The notes under the pieces were generated by a model. That model saw only the letters and a program-made list of their open reading frames with translations, was not told where the DNA came from and did not search any database. From positions 62,001 through 126,000 of the forward strand of contig NZ_FXTC01000012.1 of NCBI RefSeq assembly GCF_900182655.1: a stretch of DNA of 64,000 nt. Reading direction: 5' to 3'. Below, piece by piece: positions 33,944 through 43,529 of the stretch; within the stretch, counting starts at the first letter, position 1; each line of letters opens with the position of its first letter. Position numbers and translations under genes: made by a program. Source of the stretch: Chryseobacterium rhizoplanae (lineage in GTDB: Bacteria > Bacteroidota > Bacteroidia > Flavobacteriales > Weeksellaceae).

Positions 33944-33972
33944 AAAAGCCCGGCAATTTTCCGGGCTTTTTT
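33944..33972 (+). terminator. Terminator after the DUF6496 gene
   Basis: A 10-base stem (aaaagcccgg, ccgggctttt) with a 7-base loop is followed by T residues. The A-run on the left could also serve the convergent phosphorylase gene at 34000. Confidence 0.8.
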
Positions 33973-33999
33973 ATGAAGTGTAATGAATTCGTATTTATC

Positions 34000-35664
34000 C
34001 TATTTCGTTTCATTATAAAGCACTTTGTAGTACTCATCTGCCATCCTGTCGCTGTTGAAGTGATCTTTCACATCATTCATTGCATTGTGCTGGATTTTTC
34101 TCCATTCATCAGGATGATCATAATAGGTTGGAAGAATTTCGTTTTCAAGGATTTCATATAATTTGTTTAAATCATAGTTGTCCTGTTCATAGATGCTCAT
34201 GTTCATATAATCTGCTTTCGGAACAACGAAAGAGTTTTCTCTATGTTTGGCAAATTCCGGAATCCAGCCGTCGTCAGTGGATAAATTTACGGAACCGTTC
34301 ATGGCGGCGGTCATACCGGAAGTTCCTGAAGCTTCCCTTGGAACCCTGGGGTTGTTAAGCCATAGATCCGAACCTTGTTTTAAAGATTTACTTAAAGCAA
34401 GTTCATATCCTGTAAGAACAGCCATACTTTTATGATTTTTACTTTCCTCGACGAGAGTATTAAATGTGGAAATGGCGGAATAGTCCATTGGATAAGGCTT
34501 TCCTGCCCAAATGATCTGTACCGGATATTTCGGGTTGTTCAGAAGCCTGTAGAATCTTTCTTTATCATGCAGAAGAAGTTCCGCTCTTTTGTAGCCCGCA
34601 AATCTTCTTGCCCAGACAATGGTAAAAATATTAGGGTTGAATAAATTTCCCGTTTGATCTGCAACAATACTGAAAAGCTTTTTCTTCAAATACTTTTTAC
34701 GGTAGTCGAAAACAGTTGCATCATTTTCGTCTTTGGCATTGTACAAAGGTTTATCAGACCAATATTTAAATTCCTGTGCATTAGTGATAGAGGTAATCTC
34801 ACAGATGTCAGAATATTTATTCCACATGGCTCTGGAAACCACACCATGAAGCTGGGAAACGCCGTTGGCAATTCTGGCCATCCTCAATGCACAAAGGGAA
34901 TGATTGAAGCGGTCATCATTGGAACCTTCAATCTTTTTTACTTCTTCCATGCTGTAGCCGGAGAAATAAGACATATCATAACATAATCTGAAACTATGTT
35001 TTTCATTTCCTGCTTCTTCAGGCGTATGCGTTGTGAAAACCAGCTTTTCCTTAACTTTATTGAGGTCTCCGTTATATTTTTTCAACAGGTAAAAAGCTGC
35101 CGGAAGTCCGTGAGCTTCATTAAGATGGTAAACATCTCTTTCAATATTCAATTCGTCCAATAGTTTGGCTCCTCCTTTTCCTAATAAAATATATTGGGCA
35201 AGTTTGGTAGATTCATTGGCATCATATAATTTGTGACAGATTGTTTTGGAAACGTGATCGTTTTCCGGGACATCTGTGGAAAGGAAAAACATGGGTGCCG
35301 TATTGAAAGTTTCAGGATCAAGGTACCATACTTTTACCCAAACCGGAGCACTGTGGATTTCGATTTGAAATTTTATTCCGGTGTCTTCCAGAAAGCTGTA
35401 CATTTTCCTTGTCCATACAGGCTGTAAAGTCTGATCATGATTTCTTGCCTGGTCATAATAACCAAACTTCCATAGAATACCGACTCCTATAAGGTCCTGC
35501 TTAAGATTGTAAGCGCTTCTCATATGAGATCCTGCCAGAAAGCCAAGTCCTCCCGAATATATTTTAAGTACCTGCTCAAGAGCAAATTCCATCGAGAAAT
35601 AGGCGGTTTTTTTGGAGTATTGAGGATTGATATTGTAAGGTATTCTGAAGTTCCTAAAATCCAT
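34000..35664 (-). CDS. glgP: Alpha-glucan phosphorylase family protein (short GT35 form), PLP lysine replaced
   Basis: The 554-residue protein matches short-form alpha-glucan phosphorylases, which release glucose 1-phosphate from glycogen-like glucans. It has YFSMEFALEQVLKIYSGGLG near the N-terminus, HLNEAHGLPAAF, TTHTPEEAGNEKHSF, FTIVWARRFAGYKRAELL and WLNNPRVPREASGTSGMTAA. In classical glycogen phosphorylases the last motif is EASGTGNMK, where Lys forms the Schiff base with PLP. Here that position is Thr452 (codon at 34309-34311). Activity is therefore uncertain, although this may be a lineage-wide variant. It is a single gene with its own candidate promoter. Confidence 0.85.
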   Translation of the reverse strand: MDFRNFRIPYNINPQYSKKTAYFSMEFALEQVLKIYSGGLGFLAGSHMRSAYNLKQDLIGVGILWKFGYYDQARNHDQTLQPVWTRKMYSFLEDTGIKFQIEIHSAPVWVKVWYLDPETFNTAPMFFLSTDVPENDHVSKTICHKLYDANESTKLAQYILLGKGGAKLLDELNIERDVYHLNEAHGLPAAFYLLKKYNGDLNKVKEKLVFTTHTPEEAGNEKHSFRLCYDMSYFSGYSMEEVKKIEGSNDDRFNHSLCALRMARIANGVSQLHGVVSRAMWNKYSDICEITSITNAQEFKYWSDKPLYNAKDENDATVFDYRKKYLKKKLFSIVADQTGNLFNPNIFTIVWARRFAGYKRAELLLHDKERFYRLLNNPKYPVQIIWAGKPYPMDYSAISTFNTLVEESKNHKSMAVLTGYELALSKSLKQGSDLWLNNPRVPREASGTSGMTAAMNGSVNLSTDDGWIPEFAKHRENSFVVPKADYMNMSIYEQDNYDLNKLYEILENEILPTYYDHPDEWRKIQHNAMNDVKDHFNSDRMADEYYKVLYNETK

Positions 35665-35690
35665 AAATGTGCGTTTGTGTTAGAAAAAGA

Positions 35691-35698
35691 CAAAGGTA
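35691..35698 (-). promoter_or_regulatory. Candidate -7 element TACCTTTG for the phosphorylase gene
   Basis: TACCTTTG on the minus strand lies 26 bases upstream of the ATG at 35664 and matches TAnnTTTG. The -33 part is not obvious. Confidence 0.45.
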
Positions 35699-35868
35699 TT
35701 AATTATGAAAATAAACTTTACATTAATTAACAGATAAATTAATTTTAAAACTAAGTGTTGAATTGTTTTTTTACTTATCTTTAAGTGTGTAAAATTTTGA
35801 TTATCAAAAACTTTTAACGATGAAAGCCCAGGGCTGCATGTGTTCTTAAATAAATAAAAAAATCACAC

Positions 35869-36666
35869 ATGAAAAAGACGTTTTCTGAGGAAGATCTGAT
35901 AAAGAATCTGAGTTTATATTACCTGAACAGGCATTTGAAAAAAAAGCCCATAGAGAAGTATCACCGTACCATAGACGAATCTCCGCTTCATGACCGTGAA
36001 AAGTACAGAAAGAAATCCGAGATTCTGCTTCTCAATTCTTTTATGCATCACTTCCCCGAAGTGAAATTTGAAAACCTTACCTGCGAGAGCCCGGACTTTA
36101 TCGCAAAGTTAAACGACAAAAAAATTGGAATAGAACTGACTGAAGTAATCAATCATCTGGAAATGAAGAAAGTGGAAAGCACTTTGAATAAAATGTTCCG
36201 TCGGGCAGAAATATTATTAGAACAGGAAGACACTACGAAATATCGTGGTGTTTATTTTTTAGAATTCCATTCGGAAACCAAATTTGATCATCTTGAAGCA
36301 CAGCAGGAAAATATCATTAGTATCTATAAAAGCATCAAAAAAAACAAACCCATGGGTTGTGTAAAAAGTATCAGAAAATCTTTTCACCGAAGAAATGTCT
36401 TTATTACTCATGAATACAGTATGAGCCTTTTTGATGAACTCTGCTCGGAGAAAATTCTGGAACTCATTGAAAAGAAAAATGAAAAATTTCCTTATTATGA
36501 TACCTCGGTAGATGAATGCTGGCTGGTGATTGTTTCAGATATGAATTCTATTGCGTCAAGATATACCTTTATTCAGGATAAGGAACATTTGAAAGAAGTG
36601 AAAAGTCCTTTCCATAAAATATTTCACCTCGAAAACCTGTGTGGGAATATTACCAGTATAAAATAA
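35869..36666 (+). CDS. Hypothetical protein with PD-(D/E)XK-like motif
   Basis: This 265-residue soluble protein belongs to no family I can name. Residues 72-93 read CESPDFIAKLNDKKIGIELT and on. The spacing of D76, E89 and T91, with a preceding helix containing E51 (KKSEILLLNSF), resembles the PD-(D/E)XK nuclease fold with the usual Lys replaced by Thr. The rest is charged with no membrane segments. It stands alone, flanked by 200-base AT-rich spacers, with no methylase or restriction partner. A restriction-like or repair nuclease role is only a structural guess. Confidence 0.7.
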   Translation: MKKTFSEEDLIKNLSLYYLNRHLKKKPIEKYHRTIDESPLHDREKYRKKSEILLLNSFMHHFPEVKFENLTCESPDFIAKLNDKKIGIELTEVINHLEMKKVESTLNKMFRRAEILLEQEDTTKYRGVYFLEFHSETKFDHLEAQQENIISIYKSIKKNKPMGCVKSIRKSFHRRNVFITHEYSMSLFDELCSEKILELIEKKNEKFPYYDTSVDECWLVIVSDMNSIASRYTFIQDKEHLKEVKSPFHKIFHLENLCGNITSIK

Positions 36667-36867
36667 AGTTTTTGATTTTTGTTGTATTTAGCTATTTCGT
36701 GCTTTAAGTTGTGTTTGTGTAAACTATTTTAAATTATTTCGTGTTTTAATTTGAAATAGTTTAAAATTATCTAGATTTTATTGTTTGTAATTAAAATATG
36801 GGTATATTTGGTGTGCGTTGAATATCAATATGATGTATAACTAATAAACCATAAAAACATGTAATCT

Positions 36868-38970
36868 ATGAGAAAACTTTTACTTTTTATACTTCTGTGC
36901 ATCTCTCATACTTATTATTCTCAGGCAGATTGTGCGACTGCATTATCCGTCTGCGGAAACTCAAATATCACTTACAGCCCTACAGGATATGGTAATATAA
37001 AAGAACTGGTGAACTCGGGAAGTTGTATAGATTTTACCGGAGAACACAATTCTATTTGGTATAAAATTACGATTGCTACCGGAGGTACCCTTACTTTTGA
37101 TCTGGTTCCGAATAATCCGGATGCCGATTATGACTGGGCCATTTTTGGTCCTAATGTAACTTGTGGAAGCTTGGGATCACCCATACGTTGTAATGCTGCA
37201 ACCGTTATCGGGCCAGGCCCGGCTACAGGATTAAATATGACAAGTACTCTTCTAAGTGCAGCCGGAGGTTCTTTGACTCCTTATTGTAAATATATGGATG
37301 TTTTGCCGGGGCAGACGTATTATTTGTTTATTGATAACTGGGTAAGCAGCACCAGTTCTACAACGGCTCCGTTTTCTTTGACGTGGGGCGGAACTGCCAC
37401 ACTGGCTTCACCGTTTACAGACCCTAATATCCAGACACAGCCATTTACTCCTCCTGGAATTCCTGCAGCCAATCCTGCCGATCCGAGAGAAGTGGTAATA
37501 TGTTCAAGTACGGCTCAGTTTGATTTTTCTACATTGTCTGCGGGAATTCTTAATGGAAATCAAAACTTTAATGTAAGTTATCATTTGAGCCAGAATGATG
37601 CTTTAACAGGGAATAATCCTATTACGGCTCCAATCACGGTAAATACAACCACTGTTTATTATTACAGTATCAATTATACCGATCCAACCAATGCTACCAA
37701 TCCGCTTAATAAGTGTAAGCAGGTTGGAACATTTAAATTCAAAAACGGTTCTATTACAGTTAAGAATGTAACATTAACCGAATGTAACAATAATAATGCA
37801 GGTACAGCTTTATTTGATTTAACTACAGCAGATGTTATTGGAAACCCGAATGTCACTAAAAAATACTATCACACGATGGCGGATCTCAATGCCGGTATCA
37901 ATGAGATCACTACTCCTATGGCATTTGTATCCGCGGAAGGGATTGTTTATGTAAAGGTCATCTCAGAATTTGGCTGTACTGCAGTGGCACAGATCACTTT
38001 GAAATTTTATCCGGTTGTCGTTGTGAATGAAGCGACATTAAGATCATGTTTCATTGAGGCGAATCCATCCACTGCCTCTTTCAATCTTGTAAATGCTTCA
38101 GTAACAGGTCAGACCAATCCGACCAAGAAATACTATCCTTCATTGACGGATGCTGTTAATCAGACGAATGAGATTCTGAATGCTAATAATTATATTGCCC
38201 CTAATGGATTTGTATATGTAAGAGTTTCCAATGCCCAGGGATGTTATACAATAGCCAGAATTACTTTAGTTGTTATTGCTCCGGTATATTCTACTACTCT
38301 TAAAGATGTAACCATTTGTGCAGAAGATCAGACCACGCTGGATGCTGGTCCGGGATTCAAAAGTTACGAATGGAGCACAGGAGCTACTACCCAAACAATC
38401 AAAGCAGGAATTGGAGTGTATTGGGTAAAACTTAAAACCGGAGAATGTATTACAACCCAAACAGTAAAGGTACTTCCTTCTGAACAGCCGGTTGTTTCCG
38501 GAATTGATATCTCAAATAATACAATTACAGTTTCAGTAACAGGAGGAAATCCGGCGTATAAATATTCAATAGACAATATTATCTGGCAGGATTCTAATGT
38601 ATTTAATAATCTTTCAAGAGGAGATCATAAAGTTTACGTAAAAGACGCTTACGATTGCGATCCTATAGAAATAGGAGTCGTTGTACCTAATTTAGTTAAC
38701 GTGATTACCCCGAACGCGGATGGAGTGAATGATGTGATTGATTATTCAGCATTAGGCAATAAACAAAACTTGATCATGAATATTTTTGACCGTTACGGAA
38801 ACAAAATCTTCCAGGCTGACAGATCAAATGGTTATAGATGGGATGGTACGCAGGGCGGAAGAAGAGTACCTACCGGAACTTACTGGTATTCTATCACATG
38901 GAATGAAAATGATAAAAATAATACAGCAATCAAATTTACAGGTTGGGTATTGGTAAAAAACAGAGAATAA
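36868..38970 (+). CDS. T9SS type B sorting-domain (gliding-motility-associated C-terminal) protein
   Basis: The 700-residue exported protein has a signal peptide (ending TYYSQ) and an N-terminal domain with CATALSVCGNSNITYSP and IWYKITIATGGTLTFDL, like the carbohydrate-binding-type domains of flavobacterial adhesins. Two repeats follow near residues 300-380 and 390-470 (VTLTECNNNNAGTALFDL and ATLRSCFIEANPSTASFNL). The C-terminal about 85 residues are a T9SS type B (CHU_C) domain: NVITPNADGVNDVIDY, MNIFDRYGNKIFQ and PTGTYWYSITW. It should be secreted by the GldKLMN system encoded at 50.5-55.3 kb and kept on the surface. Ligand unknown. Confidence 0.92.
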   Translation: MRKLLLFILLCISHTYYSQADCATALSVCGNSNITYSPTGYGNIKELVNSGSCIDFTGEHNSIWYKITIATGGTLTFDLVPNNPDADYDWAIFGPNVTCGSLGSPIRCNAATVIGPGPATGLNMTSTLLSAAGGSLTPYCKYMDVLPGQTYYLFIDNWVSSTSSTTAPFSLTWGGTATLASPFTDPNIQTQPFTPPGIPAANPADPREVVICSSTAQFDFSTLSAGILNGNQNFNVSYHLSQNDALTGNNPITAPITVNTTTVYYYSINYTDPTNATNPLNKCKQVGTFKFKNGSITVKNVTLTECNNNNAGTALFDLTTADVIGNPNVTKKYYHTMADLNAGINEITTPMAFVSAEGIVYVKVISEFGCTAVAQITLKFYPVVVVNEATLRSCFIEANPSTASFNLVNASVTGQTNPTKKYYPSLTDAVNQTNEILNANNYIAPNGFVYVRVSNAQGCYTIARITLVVIAPVYSTTLKDVTICAEDQTTLDAGPGFKSYEWSTGATTQTIKAGIGVYWVKLKTGECITTQTVKVLPSEQPVVSGIDISNNTITVSVTGGNPAYKYSIDNIIWQDSNVFNNLSRGDHKVYVKDAYDCDPIEIGVVVPNLVNVITPNADGVNDVIDYSALGNKQNLIMNIFDRYGNKIFQADRSNGYRWDGTQGGRRVPTGTYWYSITWNENDKNNTAIKFTGWVLVKNRE

Positions 38971-38991
38971 CAATAAATATAATACATAGAT

Positions 38992-39023
38992 AAAACCACT
39001 TCGTTTGAAGTGGTTTTTATTTT
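38992..39023 (+). terminator. Terminator after the T9SS type B protein
   Basis: An 11-base stem (aaaaccacttc, gaagtggtttt) with a 4-base loop is followed by TTTATTTTT. Confidence 0.8.
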
Positions 39024-39057
39024 TAAAGTTTTTAAATTAGGTATCAAAATAAAAAAA

Positions 39058-39648
39058 ATGAAAGACCTGTTTGTAAAACGTTTTGAATATTATAAATCTC
39101 TGGGAGATAAAACATTTGGCCAGCTTACTGATGAACAGATGTTCTGGCAGTATAATGAGGAGAGTAATTCTATTGCCGTTATTGTGAAGCACATTGCAGG
39201 AAATATGCTTTCAAGATGGACCAATTTTCTTACTGAAGATGGAGAGAAGTCATGGCGTAACCGTGATGGAGAGTTTGTCAATACATTTACTACTAAAGAA
39301 CAAGTGCTGGATTTTTGGGAAAAAGGCTGGGAATGTTTTTTTGATGCCCTTGAAAAAATCAATGATGACAACCTTTATTCAACTACTTATATCAGAGGGG
39401 AAGCTCACCCTGTTATTGATGCTGTTCTCCGCCAGCTGGCTCACTATCCTTATCATATCGGTCAGATTGTTTATATCGCTAAAATGATAAAAAATGAAGA
39501 TTGGAATACACTGTCTATTGCCAGAAACCGTTCTCAGGAATTTAATACAGAAATGAAAAACAAGTTTTTAAATGGTGAGCCAGGCACCAATTCATCACCC
39601 GTCTGCTTTCAAAACAGCCCTGAAATAAGGGACGAATATAAACAATAG
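39058..39648 (+). CDS. DinB-superfamily (DUF1572) protein
   Basis: The 196-residue protein is a four-helix bundle of the DinB/DUF1572 type. The likely metal-binding histidines are in VKHIAGNMLSRW near residue 44 and QLAHYPYHIGQIVYIAKM near residue 135. The family is thought to include thiol-dependent transferases, but the substrate of this member is unknown. The ATG at 39058 gives MKDLFVKRFEYYKSLGDK, as in relatives; the longer frame would run through the terminator of the preceding gene and is rejected. The mtaB gene follows after its own promoter. Confidence 0.85.
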   Translation: MKDLFVKRFEYYKSLGDKTFGQLTDEQMFWQYNEESNSIAVIVKHIAGNMLSRWTNFLTEDGEKSWRNRDGEFVNTFTTKEQVLDFWEKGWECFFDALEKINDDNLYSTTYIRGEAHPVIDAVLRQLAHYPYHIGQIVYIAKMIKNEDWNTLSIARNRSQEFNTEMKNKFLNGEPGTNSSPVCFQNSPEIRDEYKQ

Positions 39649-39660
39649 ATTCAATCAATC

Positions 39661-39689
39661 TTGGATTCTTATTAAAATTACTATCTTTG
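39661..39689 (+). promoter_or_regulatory. Bacteroidetes-type promoter for mtaB
   Basis: TTG at 39661-39663, an 18-base spacer and TATCTTTG at 39682-39689 give a full -33/-7 match. The ATG follows 25 bases later. Confidence 0.75.
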
Positions 39690-39714
39690 CACCCATAAAA
39701 TTCAGGAGTAACAA

Positions 39715-41061
39715 ATGTCTACTTTTCATAGAACTGCCGCGTTTCATACACTTGGCTGCAAATTAAATTTTGCGGAAACATCTACTATTGCCCGTCAATT
39801 AACAGATGCAGGTTATGATAAGGTAAGTTTTGATGAAAAAGCAAACGTGTATGTTATCAATACATGTTCCGTGACAGAAAATGCTGACCGTGAGTGTAAA
39901 CTGCACGTGAAAAGAGCTATGAAAGCCAATCCGGAAGGACTGGTAGTTATTGTTGGATGTTATGCACAATTGAAACCTGAAGAGATTTCCCAAATTGAAG
40001 GAGTTGATCTTGTTTTAGGAGCAAAAGAAAAATTCAATATTCTGAGCTACCTGGATGATTTGGAGAAATCTGAGAATGAAGGAGTAGTGCACTCATGTGA
40101 AATTGAAGAAACAGACTTCTTTATCGGAAGTTATTCTATTGGTGACAGAACCAGAGCTTTCCTGAAAGTACAGGATGGTTGTGACTATAAATGTACATAC
40201 TGTACGATCCCGTTAGCAAGAGGAATTTCACGTTCCGATACTATTGAAAATGTTCTCAGAAACGCTACAGAAATTGCCGCAAAAGACATCAAAGAAATTG
40301 TGCTTACAGGGGTGAATATCGGTGATTATGGTAAAGGGGAATTCGGAAATAAAAGACACGAACATACTTTCCTTGATCTTATTTCGGAACTTGATAAAGT
40401 AGAAGGAATTGAAAGAATCCGTATATCTTCTATTGAACCGAACCTTTTGAAAGATGAAAGTATTGAACTGGTTTCTAAAAGTAAAAGCTTTGTTCCGCAT
40501 TTTCATATCCCGTTACAGTCCGGAAGCGATGATCTCCTGAAAAAGATGAAACGCCGTTACCTGACAAAACTGTACAATGACAGAGTCAACAAGATCCGCG
40601 AGGTAATGCCTGATGCGGCTATTGGTGTAGACGTTATTGTAGGATTTCCGGGAGAAACAGAGGAGATATTTATGGAAACCTATAATTTCCTTAATGAGCT
40701 TCCTATCACTTACCTTCACGTATTTACCTATTCTGAAAGAGAAAATACGGAAGCCGCTGCAATGGAAGGTGTTGTTCCGGTAGCTGAAAGAAAAAAACGT
40801 AATAAAATGCTTAGAATTCTATCTGAAAAGAAGAAAATGGCATTTTATCAGACACAACTTGGAAAATCGCTTCCTGTTCTTTGGGAGCATGAAAATAAAG
40901 ACGGGAAAATGTTTGGCTTCACAGAAAACTATGTGAGAGTCCAGAAAGACTTTGATGCTGCATCCGTAAACCAAATCGAATTTCTGAATTTAGAAAAAAT
41001 CCTGTCAGATGGCACGGTTTCTGTGCAGTCCTCTTATCAAAACTTTTTAGCAAAAGCGTAG
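39715..41061 (+). CDS. mtaB: tRNA (t6A37-C2)-methylthiotransferase MtaB
   Basis: MtaB is a radical-SAM enzyme that adds a methylthio group to t6A at position 37 of ANN-decoding tRNAs. The 448-residue protein has the N-terminal UPF0004 domain with its three Cys (HTLGCKLN, VINTCSVTE, VIVGCYAQL) and the radical-SAM cluster motif in VQDGCDYKCTYCTIPLARG near residue 150. A TRAM-like C-terminus follows. These two Fe-S cluster sites are diagnostic of methylthiotransferases, and the SVTENADRECK region favours MtaB over MiaB. It has its own promoter. Confidence 0.93.
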   Translation: MSTFHRTAAFHTLGCKLNFAETSTIARQLTDAGYDKVSFDEKANVYVINTCSVTENADRECKLHVKRAMKANPEGLVVIVGCYAQLKPEEISQIEGVDLVLGAKEKFNILSYLDDLEKSENEGVVHSCEIEETDFFIGSYSIGDRTRAFLKVQDGCDYKCTYCTIPLARGISRSDTIENVLRNATEIAAKDIKEIVLTGVNIGDYGKGEFGNKRHEHTFLDLISELDKVEGIERIRISSIEPNLLKDESIELVSKSKSFVPHFHIPLQSGSDDLLKKMKRRYLTKLYNDRVNKIREVMPDAAIGVDVIVGFPGETEEIFMETYNFLNELPITYLHVFTYSERENTEAAAMEGVVPVAERKKRNKMLRILSEKKKMAFYQTQLGKSLPVLWEHENKDGKMFGFTENYVRVQKDFDAASVNQIEFLNLEKILSDGTVSVQSSYQNFLAKA

Positions 41062-41115
41062 GCTCTTTGCTAAAATTCTACTAAATTTATTTTTAAACTT
41101 TTAAATACTACATTC

Positions 41116-42630
41116 ATGAGAGATAAGTTTTTATCTTGGGGAATTGTATTAGTAATTGCTACATGGATTATAGCAATACTGATCAGAGCGCATTATTGGA
41201 TACCAACACTGTTATCCGCAATTTATGCATTAGGTGTATACAATGCTTACCAATCGAAACATGCTATTTTGAGGAACTTTCCTGTATTGGGATACTTCAG
41301 GTATTTTTTCGAGAGTATTTCACCTGAAATGCAGCAATATTTTATTGAAAGGGAGACAGATGGGAAACCGTTTCCAAGAAATCAGCGTTCTGCAGTATAC
41401 AGACGTGCGAAAAATTTAAGTGATACCGTAGCTTTCGGTACACAGCTGGAAGTTAATCACAGAAAATATGAAGGGATCAAGCATTCTATTTATGCAAAAT
41501 CACCGTCAGAAGAGCTTCCGAGAGTATGGGTAGGAGGAGAACAGTGTACACAGCCTTACCACGCCTCATTATTTAATATCTCAGCCATGAGTTTCGGAGC
41601 ATTGAGTGACAGAGCTCAGATCTCCCTGAACAGAGGGGCCAAAAAAGGAAATTTTTATCACAATACAGGAGAAGGAGGAATTTCGCCACACCATATGGAA
41701 GGAGGTGATTTATGCTGGCAGATCGGAACAGGATACTTTGGATGCCGTGACGAAGAAGGAAAGTTTAATCCGCAGCTTTTTGAAAAATATGCTACACTTC
41801 CTAATGTGAAAATGATTGAGATCAAACTATCACAGGGAGCAAAACCAGGACATGGAGGAGTTCTTCCCGGTGTAAAAAATACTCCGGAAATTGCAGCGAT
41901 CCGTCACGTAACGCCTGGAATGACTGTTATTTCACCACCATCACATACCTCATTCTCTGATGCAGCCGGATTGCTGAGGTTTGTACAGCAGCTGAGAGAA
42001 CTTTCAGGCGGGAAACCTGTAGGTTTTAAGCTTTGTATAGGGGATACCAAAGAATTTGAAGACATCTGCGTTCAAATGAATGTTTTGAAAATTTATCCGG
42101 ACTTTATTACCATAGACGGAGCGGAAGGAGGAACAGGAGCTGCACCGCCGGAATTCTCAGATGGAGTAGGGATGCCATTGGAACCGGCCTTGATATTTGT
42201 GAACAGAACGCTTAATAACTATAATGTAAGACACAAACTAAGAGTGATTGCCAGCGGAAAAGTTCTTACCAGTCTGGATATTCTGAGAGCAATTTCGATG
42301 GGAGCTGATATGTGTAACAATGCAAGAGGGTTTATGTTCTCTCTGGGATGTATTCAGGCATTGAGATGTAATACAAACAACTGTCCTACAGGAGTTGCTA
42401 CCCAGGATAAAATGCTTATTAAAGGACTTGATGTGACGGATAAGGCAGAAAGAGTATATCATTTCCATAAAAACACGCTTCATACCTGCAATGAGCTGAT
42501 TGCCGCAGCAGGAAGAAGTTCTTACGAAGAAGTAGATGCTACCATGTTTATGAGAGGAGATGAATTTGACCACCTTGCAGATCTTTATTTCCCGGATATC
42601 TTAGGAAATGTGAAGCAGAAGGCAAGATGA
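41116..42630 (+). CDS. FMN-binding glutamate-synthase-like protein
   Basis: This 504-residue protein has two N-terminal membrane segments (WGIVLVIATWIIAILI and LLSAIYALGVY), then a domain like the glutamate synthase large-subunit centre. It shows MSFGALSDRAQISLNRGA, GEGGISPHHMEGGDL, SQGAKPGHGGVLPG, IDGAEGGTGAAPPEF (FMN and 2-oxoglutarate region) and MCNNARGFMFSLGCIQALRC with NNCPTGVAT, the 3Fe-4S cysteines. It lacks the glutaminase domain of true GOGAT, so its physiological reaction is unknown. The membrane anchor suggests it takes electrons from a membrane partner. A bidirectional terminator follows. Confidence 0.9.
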   Translation: MRDKFLSWGIVLVIATWIIAILIRAHYWIPTLLSAIYALGVYNAYQSKHAILRNFPVLGYFRYFFESISPEMQQYFIERETDGKPFPRNQRSAVYRRAKNLSDTVAFGTQLEVNHRKYEGIKHSIYAKSPSEELPRVWVGGEQCTQPYHASLFNISAMSFGALSDRAQISLNRGAKKGNFYHNTGEGGISPHHMEGGDLCWQIGTGYFGCRDEEGKFNPQLFEKYATLPNVKMIEIKLSQGAKPGHGGVLPGVKNTPEIAAIRHVTPGMTVISPPSHTSFSDAAGLLRFVQQLRELSGGKPVGFKLCIGDTKEFEDICVQMNVLKIYPDFITIDGAEGGTGAAPPEFSDGVGMPLEPALIFVNRTLNNYNVRHKLRVIASGKVLTSLDILRAISMGADMCNNARGFMFSLGCIQALRCNTNNCPTGVATQDKMLIKGLDVTDKAERVYHFHKNTLHTCNELIAAAGRSSYEEVDATMFMRGDEFDHLADLYFPDILGNVKQKAR

Positions 42631-42646
42631 TCGTAATATATTACAT

Positions 42647-42679
42647 AAAAAAACACCGCTATTGAGACGGTGTTTTTTT
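42647..42679. terminator. Bidirectional terminator between FMN protein and FKBP-like lipoprotein genes
   Basis: The stem aaacaccg / cggtgttt (42651-42658 and 42668-42675) has a 9-base loop, A residues to the left and T residues to the right. It serves both convergent genes. Confidence 0.75.
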
Positions 42680-42694
42680 ATTATGTGATTACTT

Positions 42695-43474
42695 TTATTG
42701 TTGTTGTTCGGATGTTTGTTTTTCACCATCTGGTCTGCTCTCTCTTCCATAAATCTGAAAGTTGAATACAAAAGATTTATTTCTGTAAGAAGTATTCAAG
42801 TACGGATAATGAGGGTTTCTGGCAAAAGCAGCTCTTGAAGGAACAATAATCACTCCCTGCAAGTTATAAGGAGCCTCACTAGAAGGATTATTGAATGCTT
42901 TGAACTTCTGTAAAGCTTCTCTGAAACCAGGAATCTGGTAATATTTTGCTTTTTTTGCAGCATCAGTTGTACCAGCCTCCAGTATTGATCTCTTTGTATA
43001 ATAAAACATAGGGTCAATAACAGGAATACCAGTTCCGTCAATGGTATTTAAAAAAGCAGCTTTTGACGTAAATGAAGTGTTTCCGTCAGAATTAACAGCC
43101 AGATAAGAGTAAGCTCTTCCCATGATTTTGATAATATCATCGTCTTTGATTGTAGATTCATAAGCAGGAGTGGGGTTAGCAGGAGGCTGGGCTCCGCTTC
43201 TGACAATATAGATTGTTCCTGAAGGAAGCGTTACAGGCGACAATTCAGATAGTTTCTTTTCGTTATCATCCGCAGTATCCGTAGAACTGAAAGCTTTTAT
43301 ATTACCCTGTGCATCCAGATAATTCTCATCCATCAATTTCTTAATGGCTTGATCATCATATGTGTTTTGTGTTGCAATGTCTTCCGGCTCTACATAAACG
43401 TCTGGCGTATCATCTTTTTTACAGGCGGAAAAACACAAAGATCCTGCAAGGATATATAAAAATATTTTTTTCAT
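42695..43474 (-). CDS. Lipoprotein with FKBP-like C-terminal region
   Basis: This 259-residue lipoprotein (lipobox GSLCFSAC) has an acidic N-terminal part (DDTPDVYVEPEDI). The end resembles an FKBP-type peptidyl-prolyl isomerase: QIPGFREALQKFKAF and LQGVIIVPSRAAFARN match the core pattern V-PGF-EGL.. and IPS..AYG. The middle is not typical and some active-site aromatics are not obvious, so isomerase activity is uncertain. In Bacteroidetes, lipoprotein FKBPs such as GldI take part in folding of exported proteins. Divergent from the S4-domain gene. Confidence 0.7.
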   Translation of the reverse strand: MKKIFLYILAGSLCFSACKKDDTPDVYVEPEDIATQNTYDDQAIKKLMDENYLDAQGNIKAFSSTDTADDNEKKLSELSPVTLPSGTIYIVRSGAQPPANPTPAYESTIKDDDIIKIMGRAYSYLAVNSDGNTSFTSKAAFLNTIDGTGIPVIDPMFYYTKRSILEAGTTDAAKKAKYYQIPGFREALQKFKAFNNPSSEAPYNLQGVIIVPSRAAFARNPHYPYLNTSYRNKSFVFNFQIYGRESRPDGEKQTSEQQQ

Positions 43475-43529
43475 TTCAAAAAACTTTAATTACTTTACAA
43501 ATAATATAACGGCAAAAGTATAAAAAAAT

